Source: CBFDBF01 sp050304615
GTDB lineage: Bacteria > Pseudomonadota > Gammaproteobacteria > Chromatiales > Chromatiaceae
Length of the DNA stretch: 64,000 nt
Direction: 5' to 3'
Assembly: GCA_050304615.1 (NCBI GenBank)
Contig: JBNLDW010000011.1
Location: 434,001-498,000, forward strand
In this document: positions 23,993-32,348 of the stretch, piece by piece
How the letters are laid out: each line of letters starts with the position of its first letter
Position numbering within the stretch: position 1 is the stretch's first letter
Notes under the pieces: model-generated
The model's database searches: none
What the model was told of the DNA's origin: nothing
The model's input: only the letters and a program-made list of their open reading frames with translations
Translations under genes and position numbers: made by a program

Positions 23993-26314
23993 GTGGGAAA
24001 GCTGATTAAATCCGTCGTCTGGCTGGTATGGGCCCTGGTGCTGATGATTCTGGCAGTGGTCATCATTTTGCCATTGGTGTTCGATCCCAACGATTATAAG
24101 GACCAGATTGTGGCGAAGGCCGAGGAGCACACCGGCCGCACCTTGCAGATTGATGGCGATCTGGGGCTGTCAGTGTTTCCTTGGCTGGCCGTCGATGTCG
24201 GGCAGTTCACCCTGGGGAACGCTCAGGGGTTTGGTGAGCAGCCGTTTGCCGCTGCCAAGAGCGCGGCCATCCGGGTCAAGGTGTTGCCGCTGCTACAAAA
24301 GGAGCTGGAGGTAGACACCATAAGTGTTGACGGGCTGGTACTGAATTTGGCTAGGGCCAAGGATGGACGCACCAATATGGACGACCTGATGGGCAGTGGC
24401 GCGGACCGGGGTGAATCGAAGGGCGGCAGCGCGGGTGATGCTGGGTCCGAAAAGAAGAAGCTGAACATCCTGGCTATTAACGGGGTTGATATTAGCAATG
24501 GCAGGGTAGTCTGGGATGACCAGCAGAGCGGCCATAAGTTTGAGATCGACCAGTTAAACCTTAAAAGCGGCACCATAGTGCCGGGTAGCCCGGTAGGGCT
24601 CGAGCTGGGCCTGTTGCTAAAGAGCAATGCCCCCAAGCTGGAGGCCAGAGTTGATCTGGATGGCGTAGTAGATCTGGACGAGGACGCGACCACACTCAGG
24701 ATAGGGGGTCTTAAGCTTGAGGTTGATGCAACCGGGGATGCGATCCCGTTGGGCAGCCTCAAGGCTAAGCTGGAGGCTGCCCTTGCCGTGGCACTGGATG
24801 GCAGCTCCATCTCTATTGAAGGCCTCAAGCTCTCCTCTGGTGATCTTCTGCTGAGCGGCGATATAGGTGGACAGAATCTTGCTGCCACTCCTACATTTAG
24901 TGGAGCCATAAAACTGGCCCCTCTAAATCTGCGTCGCTGGATCCTTAGTCAGGGGATGAACCTACCAGATACCGCCGACTCTAAGGCGCTTACCAAATTT
25001 TCCGCCGATCTAAGCATGCAGGCCGTAGGGGAGAGCACCAAGCTGGATAGAGTGGCTCTAGTTCTGGATGACACCAAGATTAATGGTAGCGCCAGCCTGA
25101 CCGGGGACGCCGTTGGCTTTGCCCTGAAGGCAGATGCTATAGATCTGGATCGATATCTGGCGCCGGAAAAGGAGAAAGGTACAGCGGCAGTAGCTAAAGG
25201 CGGTAGCGGTGCTGGCGGTAGTGGCGATGCCGGTAGTAGTGAGGGGCTGTTTCCGGTTGAGATGCTGCGCGGTCTCAACCTGAATGGAACCATCACCGTT
25301 GGACGGCTGACAGTGAATAAACTGCTGGCTGAGGATGTCAAGGTTACGGTAAAGGCCAGTAATGGCCAACTGAACCTGAGTCAGGATGTTAGTCAGTTCT
25401 ATGATGGGAGCTACCAGGGGGCGGTCGCACTCAATGTTAATGGTAAGACCCCAACCCTGAAGATCCAAAGTAACTTGAGTGATATTCAGGCGGGGCCGTT
25501 GCTTAAGCAGCTGACAGACAAGGAGCGTCTAACCGGCAAGGGGAGGTTCAGGGCCAAGCTGAATGCCAGTGGTAACAGCGTAGAGGGAATCAAACGCACC
25601 CTCGATGGCAATATCGATTTCCGCTTTGAGGATGGCGCCGTCAAGGGGATCAATCTGGCCCAGGTCATCCGTGATGCCAAGGCGCTGTACAAGGGCGAGA
25701 GCAGATCCAAGTCAGATGAGCCGCAGCAGACCGATTTCTCCGAGCTCAGCGGTAGCGGGGTGATCAACTCAGGGGTCCTGACCAATCGTGATCTGCTGGC
25801 CAAGTCTCCCTATCTGCGGGTCAATGGTTCTGGAACTGTAAGCTTGGTATCAGAACGGCTCGACTACGATCTTGGGACTACCATCGTGAATAGTGCCGTC
25901 GGACAGGGTGGTGAGGATCTGGCAGAACTGGAGGGAACGTTGATCCCGATACATATATCCCGCACGTACTCAGATCCAAAATACAGTATCGATTGGGGCA
26001 GGATACTGGTGGATAGCAAGAAGGAAGAACTCAAAGAGAAGCTTATGGATAAGCTGCTGGGGAAGGACAAGGAGGAGACTGCGGCGCCCCAGGAAACAGC
26101 GACTGCTGATGCTGCCACTACCGCACCTAAGGATACTGCGGCCGCGGATACTACCGCTCCCAATGATGCAGCGAGCACAGATCCAGCAACTACAAATAAG
26201 GAGCAGCCCGACGCCACATCTGAGAAGGAGCCAAGCGCAGATGAGAGGCTAAAGCAGAAGGAAGAGAGGTTGAAGCAGAAGCTGGAGGATAAGCTGAAGA
26301 AGCTTAAGCTCTAG
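23993..26314 (+). CDS. AsmA-family envelope protein
   Basis: A 773-residue AsmA-like protein with a single N-terminal membrane helix (about 5-27), then the family opening (VFDPNDYKDQIVAKAEEHTGRTLQIDGDLGLSVFPWLAVDVG) and a long beta-rich body. The AsmA C-terminal module is present (LTGKGRFRAKLNASGNSVEGIKRTLDGNIDFRFEDGAVKGINLAQ). The last 100 residues are Ala/Thr/Asp-rich followed by a Lys/Glu coiled segment (KEERLKQKLEDKLKKL). Relatives (AsmA, YhjG, TamB-like) sit in the inner membrane and help lipid transfer to the outer membrane. The start is GTG 23993 with GGGAGG upstream. Single gene. Confidence 0.88.
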   Translation: MGKLIKSVVWLVWALVLMILAVVIILPLVFDPNDYKDQIVAKAEEHTGRTLQIDGDLGLSVFPWLAVDVGQFTLGNAQGFGEQPFAAAKSAAIRVKVLPLLQKELEVDTISVDGLVLNLARAKDGRTNMDDLMGSGADRGESKGGSAGDAGSEKKKLNILAINGVDISNGRVVWDDQQSGHKFEIDQLNLKSGTIVPGSPVGLELGLLLKSNAPKLEARVDLDGVVDLDEDATTLRIGGLKLEVDATGDAIPLGSLKAKLEAALAVALDGSSISIEGLKLSSGDLLLSGDIGGQNLAATPTFSGAIKLAPLNLRRWILSQGMNLPDTADSKALTKFSADLSMQAVGESTKLDRVALVLDDTKINGSASLTGDAVGFALKADAIDLDRYLAPEKEKGTAAVAKGGSGAGGSGDAGSSEGLFPVEMLRGLNLNGTITVGRLTVNKLLAEDVKVTVKASNGQLNLSQDVSQFYDGSYQGAVALNVNGKTPTLKIQSNLSDIQAGPLLKQLTDKERLTGKGRFRAKLNASGNSVEGIKRTLDGNIDFRFEDGAVKGINLAQVIRDAKALYKGESRSKSDEPQQTDFSELSGSGVINSGVLTNRDLLAKSPYLRVNGSGTVSLVSERLDYDLGTTIVNSAVGQGGEDLAELEGTLIPIHISRTYSDPKYSIDWGRILVDSKKEELKEKLMDKLLGKDKEETAAPQETATADAATTAPKDTAAADTTAPNDAASTDPATTNKEQPDATSEKEPSADERLKQKEERLKQKLEDKLKKLKL

Positions 26315-26472
26315 GGGTCCAGCGCCATTTCCTGGATCGTCTGGTTTGTACCCCGCTGTAGATAGTACTACACTGAAAATTGGGTTACGATTCAAAGTGA
26401 TGTGTAAGCTGAGGCTATTGGCAATATGTTGGTGGCTTTTTGGTTCAAGGAAAGTAACAGGAGGGTGAAGCG

Positions 26473-26682
26473 ATGATTAAAAGTACTCTTTTAAAAGTGT
26501 CTGTGGTTGCACTTAGCCTCGGTCTTATGGTCGGCTGTGCATCCAGCCAGATGCAGGCAGATATTGCCCGGGCCCAGGCAACAGCCGATGAAGCCTTGGC
26601 CAAGGCTGAAGCGGCGCAAGCAAGTGCAGATCGCTGCAGCGAACGCTGCGGGCGGATAGCAGAGAAGGCGATGGCCAAATAG
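26473..26682 (+). CDS. Lpp/OprI-like small outer-membrane lipoprotein
   Basis: A 69-residue lipoprotein precursor: a lipobox (LMVGC, Cys at about residue 22), then an alanine-rich heptad helix (QADIARAQATADEALAKAEAAQASADRC) typical of OprI/Lpp trimers, and a C-terminal lysine (AEKAMAK). In E. coli Lpp the C-terminal lysine is cross-linked to peptidoglycan by L,D-transpeptidases; here an L,D-transpeptidase gene is the next, convergent gene. A CSERC pair near the C-terminus is an unusual addition. AGGAGG at 26459-26464 sets the start, and a strong terminator follows the stop. Confidence 0.85.
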   Translation: MIKSTLLKVSVVALSLGLMVGCASSQMQADIARAQATADEALAKAEAAQASADRCSERCGRIAEKAMAK

Positions 26683-26708
26683 ATCGCAGTATCTACTGTA
26701 ATCCAAGA

Positions 26709-26732
26709 AGAACCTGCCTAATGGCAGGTTCT
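26709..26732. terminator. Terminator between the Lpp-like gene and the L,D-transpeptidase
   Basis: A 10-bp perfect stem AGAACCTGCC/GGCAGGTTCT with a TAAT loop is followed by CTTCGTTT. It lies between convergent genes and can serve both directions. Confidence 0.75.
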
Positions 26733-26738
26733 CTTCGT

Positions 26739-27647
26739 TTAGGGCCCTGTTCCGGCCGGGAATACCGGCACTGGTACGCCTTTATGCTCCAGTGCAACCT
26801 CCTTGACGCGTTCCCAGTCTACTGCGGCGCTACGTCCTGCAAGCGCAGCATCTACCGTCAGCCGGAGTGTGGTGAGGTTGAATCCCTCGGCAAAAAACTG
26901 CTCGGCAAGTGGCGGGTGCACCTCAACATATAGCTTCTCACCCCGCCAGCCGGCCTTGTATGGCTGGTTGATGATCCGTACCTTGGTGCCGACCGGTACT
27001 TGGGGGAATAGCTTGGCTATATCCTCTGGATAGAGCCGGATACAGCCATGGCTGACCCGCATACCAACCCCATATGGCCGGTTGGTGCCATGTAGTAGAT
27101 AACCGGGGATGCTGAGATAGAGTGCGTAGTTACCTAGGGGGTTGTTTCGGCCGGGGCCGATCTGTGGCGGTAGTTGCTTGCCCCGTGATGCCGCCTCTTT
27201 TCGGATTGATGCTGGTGGGGTCCAGCTGGGACGCTCTTTTTTACCTGTCACAAAGCCACTGCTGACCGGGGTATGCCAGCCCTCTCGGCCGATCCCCAGG
27301 GGATAGGTCTCTACCCGGTCTCCCCCCGGGGGAAAGTAATAGAGCCTTAGTTCTGCCAGGTTGATTATGATCCCTTCACGTGGATGCGCCGGAAGGATAA
27401 AGCTGGATGGGACTATGACCTCGGTGCCATCACCAGGCAGCCAGGCATCCACTCTTGGGTTGGCAGCGGTCATCTCACGATAGCCGACATCATGGAGCCG
27501 GGCGATATCGGAGAAGGTATCCTCAAACCGGGCCTCTACCGTTACCAATCCCCCCACCACATCCTGTCCCGGTTGCAGGGCAAAGCTTAGGGCATGGCTG
27601 GTCGCAGGCGCGATGGTCAGCAGTAAGGCGGTCAAGATATCCTTCAT
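26739..27647 (-). CDS. Periplasmic L,D-transpeptidase (ErfK/YbiS/YkuD family)
   Basis: A 302-residue exported enzyme. A signal peptide (about 1-19) is followed by a LysM-like peptidoglycan-binding segment (DTFSDIARLHDVGYREMTAANPRVDAW) and the YkuD catalytic domain with HGTNRPYGVGMRVSHGCIRLY, whose cysteine (about residue 205) is the nucleophile. Such enzymes form 3-3 cross-links between peptidoglycan stems, or attach Lpp-type lipoproteins to meso-DAP. The convergent Lpp-like lipoprotein with a terminal lysine suggests the second role. Length matches ErfK/YbiS. Confidence 0.93.
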   Translation of the reverse strand: MKDILTALLLTIAPATSHALSFALQPGQDVVGGLVTVEARFEDTFSDIARLHDVGYREMTAANPRVDAWLPGDGTEVIVPSSFILPAHPREGIIINLAELRLYYFPPGGDRVETYPLGIGREGWHTPVSSGFVTGKKERPSWTPPASIRKEAASRGKQLPPQIGPGRNNPLGNYALYLSIPGYLLHGTNRPYGVGMRVSHGCIRLYPEDIAKLFPQVPVGTKVRIINQPYKAGWRGEKLYVEVHPPLAEQFFAEGFNLTTLRLTVDAALAGRSAAVDWERVKEVALEHKGVPVPVFPAGTGP

Positions 27648-27746
27648 CTCAAATGTTGCCTATATTTAAGTAGAGTCACTATGAATAGCATTTTTGCATA
27701 TCTGAACGGGGATTGCCTGACAGCGGCGTAGATGAGGAGAGGGCTA

Positions 27747-27986
27747 GTGGGTAGAAAGGTGCAGTGCGTAAGGCTGGGGCGAGAGGCTGAAGGTCTGGAA
27801 CAACCCCCGTATCCGGGTGAGCTGGGGCAGCGGATTTATGCCAATGTCTCGGCAGAGGCGTGGCAGATGTGGTTGCAGCAGCAGACTATGCTGATCAACG
27901 AACACCGTCTCAGCCCTATCGAACCACGGGCGCGGGAGTTCCTGGAAAAGGAGATGGAACAGTTCTTTTTCGGCCCACAGGAGTAG
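27747..27986 (+). CDS. yggX: Fe(II)-trafficking/oxidative-damage protection protein YggX
   Basis: A 79-residue YggX homologue: V(Q)CVRLGREAEGLEQPPYPGELGQRIYANVSAEAWQMW, then QTMLINEHRLSP, then EFLEKEMEQFFF, all canonical. YggX is a small cytoplasmic protein that limits iron-sulfur damage; biochemical detail is disputed. I chose GTG 27747 because AGGAG at 27735-27739 lies 7 bases upstream; an ATG at 27732 overlaps that site and would add five residues not seen in relatives. Confidence 0.92.
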   Translation: MGRKVQCVRLGREAEGLEQPPYPGELGQRIYANVSAEAWQMWLQQQTMLINEHRLSPIEPRAREFLEKEMEQFFFGPQE

Positions 27987-28071
27987 GTCGCAGGAATGTT
28001 TCTAGCAGGCCCCAGGGCAGATTCTCCTTGACTCTACTCACCATGGCCGCTTTAATACGGCTCTCTTTTTT

Positions 28072-28147
<76 letters not shown>

Positions 28148-28148
<1 letters not shown>

Positions 28149-28633
28149 TTTCATTCCGCAGGTCATCTGTTAAAGCTATCTCCATGCGGTTCTAGGCATT
28201 TTGTAAGAATCGAACTGCTGGCAGTTAGATTACTCGGCGGTCTGACTCACAGGGATGTGAGGAATGCAGATAATGCAGGAGCAATTATCTGCCCTGCGCC
28301 TCGCCCTACGGGTTCGCTGCGCTCATTCAAAATCGTTCCCGACGATTTTGTCTGTCCCTGGGCACCATATTTCCTTCGTGGATCGCCTTTCACAGTACAG
28401 GCCATGCGATTTTACCGCTCTTTGCGCACAACGCCTGAAAGGCCTGCGATCATTTCGTGGGCCTTTTCCGTTTTCAGGCAATACCATCTATCTTTAGTGG
28501 TAATTGATAATTATTCGCGGCGCCACCTCTGGCTATGTTCTACTATGCTGCGCATGTTTTGATCTTGCCACAGCAGTGGAGCTGATTGCAGGATCGCTGG
28601 AAGGTAATAGAGCGTTTTTGAGGAACAACGGTT
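28148..28633. other. Gene-free stretch with tRNA-derived and hairpin repeats
   Basis: No convincing gene. It holds an inverted 13-base copy of the tRNA-Phe T-arm (28206-28218), a CTCACA-GGGA-TGTGAG stem-loop (28246-28261), a 9-bp GCAGATAAT/ATTATCTGC hairpin (28266-28292), a 9-bp CAAAATCGT/ACGATTTTG hairpin (28328-28350), the second tRNA 3'-end copy (28351-28368), and an 8-bp GCCTGAAA/TTTCAGGC dyad (28433-28479). The promoter of the downstream anion-channel gene must lie in the last part. Confidence 0.6.
28351..28368 (+). repeat. Direct repeat, copy 2 of the tRNA-Phe 3' end
   Basis: Exact 18-base copy of 28131-28148, directly preceded by a 9-bp perfect hairpin (28328-28350). The intervening 200 bases carry no integrase, so at most a relic of an element remains. 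Confidence 0.75.
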
Positions 28634-29590
28634 ATGAGTACCGATTCGAGGCTGGAACATTTCCCCATCTCCTATTTTGCCATGGTGATGGGTATGTCTG
28701 GGTTGACTATTGCCTGGGAGAAGGCACACAGCCTGTTTAATCTGCAGACAAATCCGGATGGCCCATTGGCAATATTTACAGCTGGACTATTTGTGCTGCT
28801 GCTGGCCATATACACTAGCAAGTTGGTGCGCTACCGGGGTGCAGTGGTTGCCGAGTTGCGCCATCCTATAAAGTTGAACTTCTTCCCGACCATCTCCATC
28901 AGCCTGCTTCTACTATCGATTGTTATGTTGCACCGCTATCCCGATCTGGCGCATCTTTTGTGGTTGGCTGGGGCTATCCTGCATATTTTCTTCACCTTTT
29001 ATGTGATGAATGTATGGATCTATCACGAACACTTTGAGGTGCATCATCTCAACCCATCCTGGCTTATTCCGGTGGTTGGTAATGTGGTGGTCCCTATTAC
29101 CGGGGTCAGTCTGGGATATTATGAGGTCTCGTGGTTCTTTTTCAGTATCGGTATAGTCTTCTGGCTGGTGCTGCTGGCCACTATCTTTAACCGTGTGTTG
29201 TTTCATAATCCCCTACCGAGCAAGCTGATGCCGACCCTGTTTATATTGATTGCTCCTCCGGCTATTGGTTTTATCTCCTACACAAAATTGTCTGGGGGTA
29301 TCGATGCCTTTGCGCACATCCTCTACTATGTGGGGCTTTTTCTGACCTTTCTACTGCTGACCCAGGCGCGCCGTTTTGCCCGGTTGCAGTTCTTTATCTC
29401 CTGGTGGGCCTACACTTTTCCTATGGCGGCAATCACTGTTGCTACTATGGTGATGTATGAAAACAGCGGGCTACCTGGGTTTCTTTTTCTCTCATGGGTG
29501 TTGCTATGTCTGCTTACCGGCATAGTAGTGTTTATGCTCTATAAGACGGCTCAAGCGGTTAGCCGGGGTGAGATATGTCAGCCGGAGTGA
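28634..29590 (+). CDS. SLAC1/TehA-family anion channel
   Basis: A 318-residue membrane protein with about ten hydrophobic helices. The opening (LEHFPISYFAMVMGMSGLTIAWEKA) and the repeated helix pairs are those of the tellurite-resistance/dicarboxylate transporter (TDT) family that includes bacterial TehA and plant SLAC1. TehA homologues conduct chloride and similar anions through a phenylalanine-gated pore; tellurite resistance is an overexpression phenotype. It is followed after 40 bases by a NifX-like gene in the same direction. The transported anion is unknown. Confidence 0.85.
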   Translation: MSTDSRLEHFPISYFAMVMGMSGLTIAWEKAHSLFNLQTNPDGPLAIFTAGLFVLLLAIYTSKLVRYRGAVVAELRHPIKLNFFPTISISLLLLSIVMLHRYPDLAHLLWLAGAILHIFFTFYVMNVWIYHEHFEVHHLNPSWLIPVVGNVVVPITGVSLGYYEVSWFFFSIGIVFWLVLLATIFNRVLFHNPLPSKLMPTLFILIAPPAIGFISYTKLSGGIDAFAHILYYVGLFLTFLLLTQARRFARLQFFISWWAYTFPMAAITVATMVMYENSGLPGFLFLSWVLLCLLTGIVVFMLYKTAQAVSRGEICQPE

Positions 29591-29630
29591 CCTATCTTCA
29601 TGAGAAGGTAAATTAAGGAGTGAACATATT

Positions 29631-30008
29631 ATGATTATTGGAGTTACCAGCCAGAATTTTCGCACCGTTACCGGCCATGCTGGTAAGGCGCGCCGGTTTC
29701 TTATCTTCTCTGATGATGGCGAGGGTAATCCGCAGGAGCTAAAGCAGCTTGATCTGCCTTTGGAGATGTCGATGCATGAGTTTCGTGGAGATGATCACCC
29801 GCTATATGGCCTGCACGTCTTGATCACTGCGAGTTGCGGTCAGGGCCTGTCCCGGCGTCTGGCCGAGCACGATGTAAGGGTGATCACTACCAGCGAGACC
29901 GATCCACAGCAGGCGGTACGGGCGCTGTTGGCGGGAGAGGAGCTGCCTCCGGCCGCGACACATGAGCACTCCCATGGCGCGGTTACTCTGGAGCAAAAGC
30001 TACTCTAA
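29631..30008 (+). CDS. NifX/NifB-C-terminal-like (Fe-Mo cofactor binding fold) protein
   Basis: A 125-residue protein of the dinitrogenase iron-molybdenum cofactor family: IIGVTSQNFRTVTGHAGKARRFLIFS at the start, MSMHEFRGDDHPLYGLHVLITASCGQGLSRRLAEHDVRV in the centre, and QQAVRALLAGEEL. A tail with three histidines (HEHSHG) may bind metal. Family members include NifX, NafY and many small proteins in genomes without nitrogenase, thought to bind or carry metal clusters. No nif gene is in the window. Co-transcription with an SLAC1-type channel is likely (40-base gap) and unexplained. Confidence 0.8.
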   Translation: MIIGVTSQNFRTVTGHAGKARRFLIFSDDGEGNPQELKQLDLPLEMSMHEFRGDDHPLYGLHVLITASCGQGLSRRLAEHDVRVITTSETDPQQAVRALLAGEELPPAATHEHSHGAVTLEQKLL

Positions 30009-30033
30009 GTGGTTAGTCGTTATTGTTGGGCAG

Positions 30034-30936
30034 TCAACCCTTGTCCAGGTGTTGCATGACCGCCTCCGCCAGCTCGTCTGGAGAGTATTTCTGGATAAAC
30101 TGGTTGGCCCCGGTCTTCTTTACCATATCGACATTGAACTCGCCGCTGATAGAGGAGTGCATCAGGATATAGACGTGTTGAAATTCGGGGCGTTTGCGCA
30201 GTTCGGTGATTAGCATGTAACCATCCATGTTTGGCATCTCGATATCAGAGATGATCATGCTGAAGTACTGTTGCATGTCGTTGCCATCAGCGGCCAGCTG
30301 CTCCAGGAGGCGAATCGCCTCAGCGCCATCTGTCGCGGTTACACACTCTATATTGACCTGTTTTAAGGCACGCTGGATCTGGTTCCTGGCCACCATGGAG
30401 TCATCGACTACCAGTACCTTGTGGCTGTCTTGACTAGCTTGGCTGGCCATTTCGGAGGAGACATCAGTGCTGGCGTGAACAATATTATCCAGCACCCTCT
30501 CCACATCGATGATCTCTATCATTTGGTCATCAATAGTGGTGATGGCGGTAGTAAAACTGTGGCTGCCGATAGCGGCTGGTGGGGGCTGCACATTTTTCCA
30601 CTGGGTGTAGGCAATGCGATCTACACTATGTATCAAAAAACCGTGTACGGAGCGGTTGTACTCAGTAATGATGATGATGCCATCTTCTGGATTGGGCATG
30701 GCAGGACCACCGATAGCACGTGACAGATCGATGACTGACATGGTGATGCCGCGCAGTGTGGCGACACCATTGACTAGTGGATTGGCCCCTGGCAGTTTGG
30801 ATAACGCTTGATAGGGGATGACCTCTTGTACCTTGAAGACATTGATGCCGAATAGCTGGCGGCCACCCAACCGGAATAGCAGCAGCTCAAGGCGGGTGCC
30901 GGCGGCGCGGTTAGATTCAAGGGTCGATCCAGTCAT
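30034..30936 (-). CDS. cheV: Chemotaxis coupling protein CheV
   Basis: A 300-residue CheV: an N-terminal CheW domain (about 15-160, with LELLLFRLGGRQLFGINVFKVQEVI and LRGITMSVIDLSRAIGG) and a C-terminal receiver domain (about 172-298) with acid pocket VVDDS and the phospho-acceptor Asp in ISDIEMPNMDGYMLI. It couples receptors to CheA and adapts through phosphorylation. No other chemotaxis gene is adjacent; cheV is often solitary. Confidence 0.94.
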   Translation of the reverse strand: MTGSTLESNRAAGTRLELLLFRLGGRQLFGINVFKVQEVIPYQALSKLPGANPLVNGVATLRGITMSVIDLSRAIGGPAMPNPEDGIIIITEYNRSVHGFLIHSVDRIAYTQWKNVQPPPAAIGSHSFTTAITTIDDQMIEIIDVERVLDNIVHASTDVSSEMASQASQDSHKVLVVDDSMVARNQIQRALKQVNIECVTATDGAEAIRLLEQLAADGNDMQQYFSMIISDIEMPNMDGYMLITELRKRPEFQHVYILMHSSISGEFNVDMVKKTGANQFIQKYSPDELAEAVMQHLDKG

Positions 30937-31125
30937 AAAATATTAAAGATTGCCAATGGATGATAGGCACGACCCAACTGGGTCGCACGTTGCACTGCAC
31001 AGCAGACCTATCGGCCATTAACATATTAACTTTATAAGAGGTTTTGGGTAGCCAGCTATTATCAGGTTTATATGACTGTTTTTACAGGATATTATTCTAA
31101 TAAAATAGATGGGGTGATTGGATCG

Positions 31126-31551
31126 ATGGCAAAATTTGATCGTGGTACCAGGATTTATATGTTGGTTCTCTCAGTGGGGTTTCTGGGGCTGCTCTTCTGG
31201 GCCCTGTATGAGGCACCTGAGGTGCGGCACTTAAATGATCTGCTACAGGCTGATAGGGAGGTGGAATCATTTCCCTACCAATTTCGGGTGGTTGCGGTGA
31301 AAAACGGAATCGCTACTATGCATACACCCCGTTCTGCCGCCGTGCCGGTAGTGCGCATTATGGGGATACTCTATCCACATCTGGCCGGGCGGTCGGCGGA
31401 TAGTCCCGATTTTCAAAAGGCCCAACTGGAGTTGGCGCGCATCCAGAAAAAGGCAAAGCAGATCGTAATATCAGATCCGGGCATAAAGGCGGTACACTGG
31501 AGCCTGGATCGTGACTGGCTTGCCGGGCACGGGGTCATATTGACCGATTAA
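31126..31551 (+). CDS. Conserved single-pass membrane protein, unknown function
   Basis: A 141-residue protein with one N-terminal hydrophobic helix (about 10-28, YMLVLSVGFLGLLFWALYEAP) and a periplasm-facing domain (ESFPYQFRVVAVKNGIATMHTPRSAAVPVVRIMGILYPHLAGR...) ending in AVHWSLDRDWLAGHGV. I recall a family with this pattern in Gammaproteobacteria but know no function for it. A start at 31072 would put 18 polar residues before the helix; ATG 31126 is preferred though its Shine-Dalgarno is weak. A SafE/UreH-like gene follows 56 bases downstream. Confidence 0.6.
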   Translation: MAKFDRGTRIYMLVLSVGFLGLLFWALYEAPEVRHLNDLLQADREVESFPYQFRVVAVKNGIATMHTPRSAAVPVVRIMGILYPHLAGRSADSPDFQKAQLELARIQKKAKQIVISDPGIKAVHWSLDRDWLAGHGVILTD

Positions 31552-31607
31552 ATAGTCTGCAGTGGAAGCGGTTATACTGGGCACACACCTTCTTTGGAAA
31601 TGGCATC

Positions 31608-32336
31608 TTGAATCTATCTCTATCTTTGGCCCTGGCATTTACGGTCGGCTTTTTTAGCTCTATCCACTGTTTTGGTATGTGTGGCGGCATCATGGGTGCC
31701 CTCTCTATCAGCCTTCCGGCGGCGGAACGGGAGCGTCCCGCCAGGCTTTTGGGGTTTATATTGGCCTACAACGCGGGGAGGATCATGGTATATCTGCTGC
31801 TGGGGCTGGCGGTGGGATTCAGTGGCCAGTTGTTGGGCTGGGGTGTCGGCAGCGATCTCTGGCGGCAGGTGGCCGGGGGTATAGCCGCTATCACCATGAT
31901 TCTTATCGGATTATATACTACCGATTGGTTTCCTGTGCTGCGCCAGATGGATCGAACTGGTGGCTGGCTGTGGCAGCGGCTGGAGCCCTTGGGCCGTCGC
32001 CTGCTACCAATTGAAAGCATAGGCGGGGCCTTCGTGGCGGGTCTGGTGTGGGGTTGGCTACCGTGCGGCCTAGTTTATTATGCACTTTTTTTGACACTAC
32101 CTTTGAATAGCGCCTTGAATAGCGGTATATTCATGGTCATATTCGGCCTTGGTACCCTGCCAGCGATGCTGGTTACAGGCCTTTTCGCCGGTTGGATGGT
32201 GCGTCTGGGCAAGATCGCCAGCCTCCGCCAGACCGCCGGCATGGTTATTGTGTTGCTTGGCGTGATGACGCTGATTTTTGGAAATGATCTGACATTGCCG
32301 GTATCAACGGATGCCGTTGCAATACCAGCGAGATAA
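31608..32336 (+). CDS. SafE/UreH-like transmembrane protein (sulfite exporter family label)
   Basis: A 242-residue polytopic protein with CxxxCGG-type motif HCFGMCGGIMGALS in the first helix and GWLPCGLVYYAL in the fourth. In many proteobacteria this subfamily sits near cytochrome cbb3 or copper genes and is thought to handle copper or thiols; no cco gene is in the window. The start is TTG 31608 with GGA about 12 bases upstream. It is a different subfamily from the 14487 gene, whose cysteine spacing differs. The regulator gene starts 12 bases downstream. Confidence 0.78.
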   Translation: MNLSLSLALAFTVGFFSSIHCFGMCGGIMGALSISLPAAERERPARLLGFILAYNAGRIMVYLLLGLAVGFSGQLLGWGVGSDLWRQVAGGIAAITMILIGLYTTDWFPVLRQMDRTGGWLWQRLEPLGRRLLPIESIGGAFVAGLVWGWLPCGLVYYALFLTLPLNSALNSGIFMVIFGLGTLPAMLVTGLFAGWMVRLGKIASLRQTAGMVIVLLGVMTLIFGNDLTLPVSTDAVAIPAR

Positions 32337-32348
32337 TAGGTGATAGAT

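Noticed and set aside
24223..24909. A 228-codon minus-strand open frame
   Set aside because: It is antisense to the AsmA gene, is rich in Ser/Pro/Arg as shadow frames are, and shows no domain.
28257..28562. A 101-codon plus-strand open frame after tRNA-Phe
   Set aside because: It runs through hairpins and the tRNA copy, has no Shine-Dalgarno and no recognisable domain.
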